Assembly (NCBI GenBank): GCA_963457665.1
Contig: OY735207.1
Span: 44,039,179-44,103,178, forward strand
Reading direction: 5' to 3'
Source: Thysanoteuthis rhombus
Lineage: Eukaryota; Mollusca; Cephalopoda; Oegopsida; Thysanoteuthidae
DNA: 64,000 nt
The notes under the pieces were generated by a model. The model did no database searches. It worked only from the letters and a program-made list of their open reading frames with translations, and was not told where the DNA came from. Below, one piece after another: positions 36,701-45,061 of this stretch. Position numbers and translations under genes: made by a program. Within the stretch, counting starts at the first letter, position 1. The number at the start of each line of letters is the position of its first letter.

Positions 36701-37291
36701 TTATAACATATTTATAAATCACCTTGCTGTGAAACCAATTGTTAGCAAACTAGTCCCACAGCCGATTACTCCTGTAGTGAGTTTGATCCCCATTGGGTAC
36801 CATATGTATGTCGCATGTCTACTCTAACACAATGATTAGCTAGCTGGTTTCGATCGTTACTGCTGTAGGGAGTTTGATACTGGTTGAGTGCCTCACAATT
36901 GTGGCCTTATGCCAGACTTGACTTAGCTTAGGGAATACCTAGGTCCTGCTGTATACCTGTTGTGTATCTACCATAGACACAACGATCTAAGCGCCCCGTC
37001 ACAGAAGCGGAAGGAGATGACTGCATTGTAGCAGTGAAAGTATTCGTTCTACTATCCAATGTGCTTTAGAATTATCAAATGGTTGTCTGCTGATAATGAC
37101 TGAGAGATTCCTACTCAACTCTCTTGTCATTATCTTTCTTTTGCCGAAATGAACCGATCGGTTTGGTTTATAAGCGACTATTTTTCTGTCTGCATTTTCT
37201 GAAGAAATAGTTGGGTTTTTTTTTTGTTTTTGTTTTTTTTTCCTCCCCCCCTTCCTCTCTTTTTACAGATTATTCACCTGAGAAAGGCTGA
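30699..37291 (+). CDS. Tandem-domain HAD-superfamily hydrolase, four coding exons
   Basis: Model: join 30699-30784, 31872-32690, 35616-36265, 37269-37291, giving 525 residues. Every junction is GT-AG; introns 1 and 2 are phase 2 and intron 3 is phase 1. Repeat 1 (about residues 1-240) has a complete HAD set: DKDGT with D7/D9, T129 of motif II, Lys161 or Lys163 of motif III, and GDTKVD with D188/D192. Repeat 2 (about 274-510) keeps D280 but has DLHGT, His at the acid/base position, and SDSP in place of GDxxxD, so it may be inactive or altered. Family knowledge: HAD enzymes use the first Asp to form a phospho-aspartyl intermediate; the fold resembles phosphoglycolate-phosphatase-like members. 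The substrate is not readable from sequence. No signal peptide or membrane segment is seen, so the product is probably cytosolic. The last exon is the least certain; exon 3 could instead splice to the CHDH exon. Confidence 0.8.
31872..32690 (+). CDS. HAD gene, coding exon 2
   Basis: The acceptor is a long pyrimidine tract ending TTTGCAG at 31871; the first G completes Lys29. It encodes the remainder of domain 1, a linker, and the first 29 or so residues of domain 2 with D280-L-H-G-T. It ends TCCAA at the donor GTAAGT (32691). It is 819 bases with no in-frame stop. Confidence 0.93.
33400..33935 (+). repeat. Tandem array of about 120-bp SINE-like units in HAD intron 2
   Basis: Units start at about 33550, 33667, 33788 and 33912 (117, 121 and 124 bases apart), with a worn one before them near 33406. 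Each has TTAGCAAGCTCATCTTACA, then a GTTTGATCCTCA-type B box about 40 bases later, then TGTGGC-TT-TGC and AAGCTTAGTGAATA. The A/B box spacing is tRNA-like. Confidence 0.55.
34250..34794. mobile_element. Non-autonomous hAT element with 8-bp target-site duplication
   Basis: The left end CAGGGGTTGGCAAAGTACGG and the right end GGTTTGCCAACCTCTG are inverted repeats of the classic hAT/Charlie-like type. They are flanked by TCCTAGAA (34242-34249) and TCCTAGAT (34795-34802), an 8-bp duplication with one mismatch. The 545-bp body is A/T-tract rich with no transposase frame. It sits inside HAD intron 2 and post-dates that intron. Confidence 0.8.
34999..35048 (+). other. Stable hairpin in HAD intron 2
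   Basis: GAAAGATTCATT (35009-35020) and AATGAATCTTTC (35028-35039) form a perfect 12-bp stem with a 7-nt loop. Flanking GGATCTAAGT and GGCTAGGTCC extend it imperfectly. Confidence 0.55.
35616..36265 (+). CDS. HAD gene, coding exon 3
   Basis: The acceptor is TTCTCACCTGCAG at 35615; the first G completes Lys302. It encodes the remainder of domain 2, with [24 protein letters not shown] and GVLSGVG aligning one for one to domain 1. It ends in a Lys-rich tail at GAGAAAAAAG, donor GTAATG. Reading through the donor gives a stop at 36274-36276 after GND, a possible retained-intron end. Confidence 0.9.
36740..36985 (+). repeat. SINE-like repeat, two tandem copies downstream of HAD exon 3
   Basis: Copies start at 36742 and 36836. 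Each has TTAGC(A/T)A, then GTTTGATCCCC or GTTTGATACTG, and the second continues into CACAATTGTGGCCTTATGCCAGACTTG. This is the same family as in intron 2. Confidence 0.5.
37269..37291 (+). CDS. HAD gene, candidate terminal coding exon
   Basis: The acceptor is a strong T/C tract (CCCCCCCTTCCTCTC) ending TTTTTACAG at 37268. Joined to exon 3 it adds DYSPEKG and a stop at 37289-37291. The 3' untranslated end is not clear; the next canonical AATAAA is near 39303. A weak donor at about 37369 (CCAA, GTAATT) could make this a cassette exon. Position and phase fit, but there is no conserved protein sequence to confirm it. Confidence 0.5.
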
Positions 37292-37903
37292 AGAATGGAT
37301 CAGCTGAAATGTAGTTGTAACAATATCAAGAGCCCAAAGGATTTCAGTTGTTCAGATGAAATTTGTACCAAGTAATTTTTTTTTTCTCAAGGAGACAGGA
37401 ACTATTACTGAAATCTATAAATATGTATACAAGATCAAAAGTTCTCTAGTGTCTGAAAAATAACAAAACTTTACCTATCCAGTGTAGGGTCACTAAGGCA
37501 CAACAGGGCACTTCATCATGGGTTTATCAGGGGCAACAGGGCAGGGTAGAGTCCATCCTTTTTTTTTTTTTTTTTTTTTTTTTCAGGTTGATTCAGAATC
37601 AGTTGCCCATCTCCTTGACTGGTTGCCAACCATGGCTAGAAAGTCCAGTCTGCCCTACTATTTGCCTATAAATAGGTAGATTAGAGATGGATTCATGCCT
37701 TTCCTAAATGCATTTATGTGAAATGAACTCAGCTTGAGTTAGAACTTGGCTCTTTGATTCTATTCTCTATATTGTCTTAGGAAATTCTTATCAAATTTGC
37801 AGTCAGGCTGGATAAGATAATGGCCAAGTATTGGACATATCTGTTCAAATTTTGTATTCACTCAACTCAACTTGATACCTTTTATCAAATTTTCTCTTAA
37901 TAG

Positions 37904-38363
37904 TTTCTGTCTGTCTTCAGTGCTCTTCCCTGGACCTTTCTGTCTGTCTTCAGTGCTCTTCCCTGGACCTTTCTGTCTGTCTTCAGTGCTCTTCCCTGGA
38001 CCTTTCTGTCTGTCTTCAGTGCTCTTCCCTGGACCTTTCTGTCTGTCTTCAGTGCTCTTCCCTGGACCTTTCTGTCTGTCTTCAGTGCTCTTCCCTGGAC
38101 CTTTCTGTCTGTCTTCAGTGCTCTTCCCTGGACCTTTCTGTCTGTCTTCAGTGCTCTTCCCTGGACCTTTCTGTCTGTCTTCAGTGCTCTTCCCTGGACC
38201 TTTCTGTCTGTCTTCAGTGCTCTTCCCTGGACCTTTCTGTCTGTCTTCAGTGCTCTTCCCTGGACCTTTCTGTCTGTCTTCAGTGCTCTTCCCTGGACCT
38301 TTCTGTCTGTCTTCAGTGCTCTTCCCTGGACCTATCTGTCTGTCTTCAGTGCTATTCTTTTTG
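37904..38363 (+). repeat. 33-bp minisatellite, 13 full units plus a partial
   Basis: The unit is 33 bases and reads TTCTGTCTGTCTTCAG then TGCTCTTCCCTGGACCT. Thirteen virtually identical units run from 37905 to 38333, followed by a variant unit with an A change and a truncated end. Because 33 is divisible by 3, a 164-codon open frame of repeated FCLSSVLFPGP appears; it has no start context or splice support and is not called a gene. Near identity of units implies recent expansion or active homogenisation. Confidence 0.95.
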
Positions 38364-41300
38364 TGATGTTCATTTTTCTGTCCATTATATCCTCTTCTCT
38401 TCCCTACCCCCCCACCTTCTTTTTTTTCACCATTTGTGTCTTTTTTTTTTTTCTTTCTCTCTACTAGTGCTTCATATTTTATTTATATTAAGATTTGAAG
38501 ACTTTCATAATTTTTTTTTTTTTTTTTTTTTTTTTTTCAAAAATTTTTTTCTTAGTTTCAAAATTTTTAAATTCCTTTTTCAGATTTATAACAAGATTGG
38601 AATCTTATTTTAATTATATTGAATTTTATTCAACAAAAATATTTTTTTGATCAAAAATATTGAAATTTTGTTTCATATTGAAAGCAGTAAACAAATTATA
38701 GTGTTAGCTCAATCATTTGGCAAAACGAGAAAATGATTTTTTTTTTTTTTCTTCTGACTGTATAATGTTTATACTTCTTGATAGCAATTATTTAATACCA
38801 AATACTAAAAAACAAAATTGGTCTTTTTCTATTTCCTATAATCTCTAATAATTTATTTTGCATGTTATGAATCTTGAAATTATTTAATTTTAGTGATAGT
38901 TTTCGATTTTGTATTATATTAAAAAATTCCTTCCTCTTTGGAGTATCTGAGAATATTTTCCAACAAATCATTTGTAACCACTATTTTATAGGTTGAAATT
39001 ATGTCAGAAATAATGAGAAATTTTTTTGTTTTAATGAAAATATTACAAAACTTGAACATTAACTATTTTCCCAAAGATATCAAAAGAGTAATGTATTTTT
39101 AATTCTTACTCTGAACGATTTTATAATTATCAAGCTAAAATATTTGAGATAATTGAAATAACCAACCTGGGACAGTTCAGGCACAAAATACTTAATCTCA
39201 AAATTATATTGGTGTAATTGTGACGCAGTCTATGACCATGAACTAACTTCTTTCCTGTTTGTCACATATACTGTTATTCATGAAGTTATCCGGCAGCCTT
39301 CAAATAAAAATTACTTTTAGATTTATTTTTATTTTTTGTGAATTTTGTCAGGTTCACTTTTGGTGAAGAGACATAAAAGAAATAGATAAAGTAGAGACCT
39401 GTTGGCCTACAAAGCTACAAATTTTCCAAAACTTTAAATCTGTTTATGAAAGTATATTTTCTAATGTTGTAACTCCTTTGCCAAGTTTTCTTGTTATAGG
39501 CACTGGATTAAAGAATTACCGAGATGAGCTATCTCATCTTTGGTAACAACTGGGTCAACTGCTTGACCTATTTATTCAAAAAAATAATCTGTGCTTACAC
39601 AAAAAGTAATAAAAACATTCTCTAGCTGTTGTATCACAAAAGTAAATATGCAAATTTCTTTTGTTTGCCTAAGGAGATGCTGCCATCTTGTGACAGAACA
39701 ACACATGATTGTGAGACCAGTTATCTCATCTGTGGTGTTGATACTACTTATAAACAATTATTTAACACCAAACATTCTGTTTTTATTCAAAAAAATGTAT
39801 GGAAATCAAATAATTCCTTTAATGGGCTTCAATACATGCAATGATATGGCTGCTAAACAGTATTTGCATGTATTCTTTGGGTGAAAGAATCTCTTTGCTT
39901 TGTGAGTTCACTTATTGATGAAATTAATACACCAACTCCACAGACATGTCATTTTAGGGAGTATTTTGTGTTCATTTTAGATACTATACCTTGTATGAAG
40001 ATATAGTTTTGTTTATAAATATAAAATCATCCAACCCATGTGCAGGGAAAAAATTTAAAAGAAAAAAAATCAACTGATTGTCAGATTAGAATTCCTTTTT
40101 TTTTTTTTTTTTTTTTTCCCCTCTCTTTTCCTGTCAAATTATGGAAAATATTTTCATATAAATTTGTAGTTTTTTTTTTTTTGTCAGTGTTAGCCTTTCA
40201 TGATTCATTTTACTGTCCATCTGCAATTTCACTCATCCTGAGACTTGGTTTATTCCTTAATGTAAGCCCATAATGGAAGGAATGGACACTTTCTTAGCTA
40301 TGTACACTCATATCTTGAGAAGATAAGCTTTAAACAATTTTATTTTATTTTTTTCTTATGTGCATATTGTATATGCTAAATGTATAAAAAAAAACAAATT
40401 TTATTCCCATGGTATGTACATCTTTTTAAGAAAGCAACATTGAATATTATGAAAAAAAGTCAGCATTAGAACCATCCAGAATTAAACAAATTACTCAAGA
40501 TCTTTACCACAAACAAAGGTGTCAATGTTAATGTTAACTTTTTTCTCCTCTGTAAAACTTCCAGTTCTACAGAAAAAGACTTATAGTTTTGTGATAGACT
40601 CCAATGCCAAATTTAAGATGCTTACGTAAATTGAAACTTGTCTGAGGCTCTTCCAACTCGCTACCAACAGCTTAACTTCAAAGGAATACCAATACCAACT
40701 AGGTGACCTTGAATTTCTCAGGAGTTATTTTTCTAGTACCATTCTAATGGATTGTACTACAAGTCTTGTAAATGTTCTATTTTTTAAATGTAGTAAAAAA
40801 GATGTCTGACTCCCAGTGAAACATCGGGCCCCAACCACTCTACTGTGGTTTCAGTAGCAAGTTGATAATTTTACAGGATGGTGTTGCTAGCCCCATACCT
40901 AACCCACTTCCTTTACCAAATTCTTATTTGTATACCATCCTGGGGGCTAAATCTGGCCTACTCCTTGTACTGGCCACCTAAGGTTTTGGGAGTTTAGATT
41001 GGAGATAAGTGACACTAAGCCAGTGATTACTGTAGATCATAAACATCACAATACCCCCTTTGAAAGAGATCCCTCGATTTATACCGTGAATAAATTTATC
41101 CTATTAAATGTTTCAATTCCTCAAACTTCCGAAACACTGGGTGGCTGGTAATAGGAGTAGGCCGGATTTTAAATCATTTATAGTAACAATTTTTAATCTT
41201 TTTGGTCGATCATAAAAAAAAAAAAAAGTCAAAATTTCAGTCCAACATTTTTTTCAGTGATCTTTATCATAAAAAAAAATTCTCACCCACCAGGTGGTTG

Positions 41301-42799
41301 GTAGGGATTATGTTGTAATATTGGCACATACCGGTGCTATGGAAATGACCTGCCAGAATTACTGCCCCACCTCCAATCTATAAAATTATGGGTTGGGGGA
41401 TCATCTATATTACCCCATATTGAGCTTAAGCTAAGATGGTCAATAAAAGCTCTGTATATAGAATACAGTTCCTTCAAATATTCATATTGATGCATAACAT
41501 TTTTTTCTCCCAGTTGGTTTAAATTTAATGAAAAAAATTGAATAAATGCCAAAATGTAAATAAATTGTAATTTGCATAACTACCAGTATACTTACTTGAT
41601 AAATTGGTTTCCAAATCTTTTTTTTTTTTCTTTTTTCATAAGTTAAAGCTTCTGAGGTTAGTATACCCTTTTTTTTTTTTTTTTTTTTTTTTTTCTTGAA
41701 TTTTTGTATGTGTTCTGTTTGATGGGGTTCATTTTCAGATGTTTTTCTGTCAATATTTACATGAGGCATGATCCCTTGAACTGAAATGATTTTTATTCAA
41801 GGTTGTTGAGAATTTGTATTCATTTCAAGATCCTAAAGAGTGATGCTTGGAAAAAAAAATGCATTATAGGTGAAGGTTATTTTATATTCAAAAAAGCTGA
41901 TAGACAAGTTTTCAACCTTGAAAGATCTACAGGTTCTGCCCTTGACTATACGCACACACACACTCACACCTTATCCTTATCACTCAACCCAAATCTTTGG
42001 TTGAAAAAAAACAACATATTTTCAAGAAAGAAATTTTTGATTATGTGGTGGTCACATCATTGTTCCAATTATTCATGAATTGAAAAGTGTGTGTGTGTGT
42101 GTGTATACATTGGTGGGAAATTGCAATTAATTCATGTGGCACATAATTATTCAATTGAGTTTTTGATAATTTGATCAATATAGCAATTGAAAAAATATTG
42201 AGATTTAATTAATTTTTAAGTAAAAGATTACTAAGGAAAAACTTATGAACAATTTTTCTCTCTCAAATGTAGTTACATTTCATTATTGAAAAATATCAAA
42301 AATATGGTTTGCCCTAAAAAATTAAGTTCAAAAAACTTTTTTATGTAAATATACAGACCTCTTTCCTGTAATATGAAATTTTTAATTTTGAGTAATTAAA
42401 AAAAAATAATATATGAATATTCAGTATTCAAGTAACTTGAAGATATTTTTACAGTTCTTCCAGCACTGCTAAAACTCTAGGATTAATTCGATTGTTTAGC
42501 TTGAAGAAACTTTCTGCTTCGATCTTTATTTCTAGTGTTAGTTATTGAAGTTATGTTGCACACAGTATTAAAGTTCCTCTCATAATATCATTCATTTGTC
42601 ATGTTCACTATGGAAAACTCAGAATCTCTCCCTGTCTTCTATTAACATAAAAAAAAATCAAAATATTCAAAGCATAATATTATATTTATTTACACTGTAT
42701 CATTATTTTTTACTTTGAACATTAATAAATCCATACCAACAATCATCATTTTAAAATCTAAAGAATGGGGTAGCTTCTGCACACACCCATATCTTTTTT
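38364..42799. other. AT-rich noncoding stretch between HAD and CHDH
   Basis: Long poly-T runs lie at about 38511-38537, 40096-40117 and 41669-41694. The partner of the 26365 repeat is at 40833-40910. A short (GT)n tract lies near 42088-42104. No exon is recognised. If HAD exon 3 splices to CHDH, all of this is intron. Confidence 0.5.
40833..40910. repeat. Dispersed repeat, copy 2 (partner 26365-26460)
   Basis: It shares CCAACCACTC, TTTCAGTAGCAAGTTG and GTTGCTAGCCCCATACC with the copy at 26365-26460. Confidence 0.55.
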
Positions 42800-42868
42800 T
42801 TCATACCTGGTGAGCGTCGACACAAGGTCGGTCCGGAAAATATCCATCCATTTAAAAGTTAACCTTGT

Positions 42869-43190
42869 GAAGTCCCAAGGGGAGTACTTTGAAGGGGGCC
42901 TTCAAAGTACTCCCCTTCAGGACTTCTCAAACTCATCCTGGCATCTTTCCCACTTTTCAAAACTGTCTGCAAAGTCTTTGTTCGGGATCGCCATCTACTG
43001 CTTGTCCACAGGTTGGAATCTCCCTTTCAACGGTGAAAAGCCAGAAATTGCAGGTAACCGAATCTGGCTCATAAGGGGGCTGACAAACCTGGATGATGCA
43101 ATGATTTGCCAAAATACCCTGCACAACATGCAAAGGATGGGCAGGCTCAGATATTGTGAGTGCGAAGGTCACAGTACATAAGCTCACTCA
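42869..43190 (-). mobile_element. Mariner transposase C-terminal fragment ending in an inverted duplication
   Basis: On the minus strand, 43187 to about 42900 encodes a decayed mariner C-terminus: GILANHCIIQV, then PPYEPDSVTCNFWLF (usual form PPYSPDxAPCDFWLF, carrying the third catalytic Asp), then WERCQDEFEKS and, after a frameshift, GEYFEG. The first two catalytic Asp regions are missing. At its end the last 27 or so bases are repeated inverted (arms 42869-42895 and 42899-42926, with a perfect 19-bp core and a 3-nt loop). It is a dead element in the HAD-CHDH interval. Confidence 0.65.
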
Positions 43191-45056
43191 ATGGCATTTC
43201 ACTTCCGACTGAGTAACCCAACAGAAGTGTCTGTTCACACATGCACAGTTATGTCCCCTCTGATTGGTTGCCTAGTTACATCAAGGCAGCACAAAATATA
43301 TCCAAAATGGACAAATACTTTCCGCACATTCCTTGTTTTAGAAAATGTAATGAGATTTCAACAGGATATAATTTTTATTTATCTTGTTTTTTTGTTTTTT
43401 GTTTTTACAAAAGTTTTTTTAAATAAAAATTGCTTCAAATTGTCTTGAATTTGAAGAAAATCTTTACTAATACTTTTTTATTTTAGCTTTTACTTGTGTA
43501 TTTTCCTAATTATTTTTTTTTTTTTTTTTTTTTTTCATTTTTGAAATTGTTGTTTCTTTCTGTTTCTTCCAATCGATATGTAAAGACTTTTTGTAATAAA
43601 ATTTTTTTACTTGGTGCCAATGTGGCAACACGAGTTGGTAGACTTATTGGATGGTATCACAATTGTGATTCCAACCCTTAAGTACTTGGCCAATTCAATC
43701 ATCAAATATTCTGGATTTTGCACAAAAATCCCTTCTTCTTACAAACTTTCCACATTTCCACCACTTCTTGAAATTCTCACGATTTAAATTTAAAATTCTT
43801 TTGACCACTATTCCAAAATGCTAACACACGATTTTTATTTTACTTTAAAAATTTTTTCTCCTTTCTTAAACAATAAATTTCCTTGAGTTTTTGGGGCCTC
43901 AATTTTTTCAATTTCTCCTTTCTCTTTTTCTCCGTGACTCATATTCCCAAACTTGTCATTTTCTTCAAACTTTTCCCCCCCCCCCAAAAAAACAAAAAAA
44001 ACGAAAGTCTAATCATTTGCTATTTTTTTGATTTTCAAAAATAAAAAAAATAAAAAAAAACATTCTTCATCTTTCCATCTGATTTTTCACCTCAACCGTT
44101 TCCTGATAGTAAACTCCTTGATCATTTTTGCTGTGGTTTATCTTTTCTTTTTCTGTCTCCTCCTCCTCTTTCCTATGTATACCAAAGCCTTTACAAAACT
44201 TAACTGCACATTCATTCAACTCTTATCTTTCATTCATTTCCTTCTAACTCACCATAACTCACAGTTGTAATTGTGACAAAATACTTCTTTCCCTCTGTTC
44301 TTCTCAACATGTTCAGACCTGTTTTTGCAGTCAATATCATAGAAGTAAAACTTATGACATGAAGTTCATTCAAGTACAACTGCTGTGGTTGCATTTATTA
44401 AGTTACTATTATAGATCATTAAGCTGAAAATCTTTGAAAAATCTAAGGTCATATTCTCATTTTTGGGTTGGTGATGCTTGTAAACAAATTTGTGTAGAAG
44501 TAAAAGAAATTGACAAAATACCTAATGCTAAAGGTAGAAATTAGTGATGAAATTTGTTTTTACAAGATTAGAAGGCAGTAATGTAAAGCTTAGTATTTCT
44601 ATATTGCTTATCCAGGGCAACATGTCATTCAAATTATCTCCCTTGAACTACATCACCCAGGAGAATTTCTACAGGAGACTATAGAGATATACATAAATCT
44701 CCAAATGAAATCAATTTGTGTAGAATCAACTTAGCCTTACTTATTTGATTGATGTATGATTTTATAAGATTCCAAACTTGGAAAATGTAAACAAGAAAAT
44801 ACTTGTATGAAACAAAGCTCAGAATCCCTTTTTCTCTTTCCTTCTCTCTCTGCTTGGCTTAATCCTTTTTAAAAATTTTTTTTATTTTTTTTCAACCTCA
44901 CTTCCCCTCTTCTCCTTTGAATCTTTGCCATGTTTGCTCTTTTGTTTGTGTTCATATTTCTGTTGATTTGAAAAGAAAAAAAAAAAAAAGTTAGTTCACA
45001 TGCATTTCCCTGTCATCTATAAATAACTCATCGTCCATCTTTCTCTTGCCCTCTAG
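43191..45056. other. Noncoding region immediately upstream of CHDH
   Basis: It is AT-rich with a 23-base poly-T at about 43513-43535. No TATA or CpG-rich promoter is evident. The last 30 bases form a pyrimidine tract ending TTGCCCTCTAG (45046-45056), a good 3' splice site. An in-frame TAA at 45020-45022 lies within that putative intron end. Confidence 0.5.
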
Positions 45057-45061
45057 ACCCG

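Noticed and set aside
37904-38363. CRISPR array
   Set aside because: The units are head-to-tail with no unique spacers, and the DNA is eukaryotic with introns.
37872-38366. 164-codon open frame of FCLSSVLFPGP repeats as a gene
   Set aside because: It is purely the translation of a 33-bp minisatellite, with no start context, splice sites or domain.
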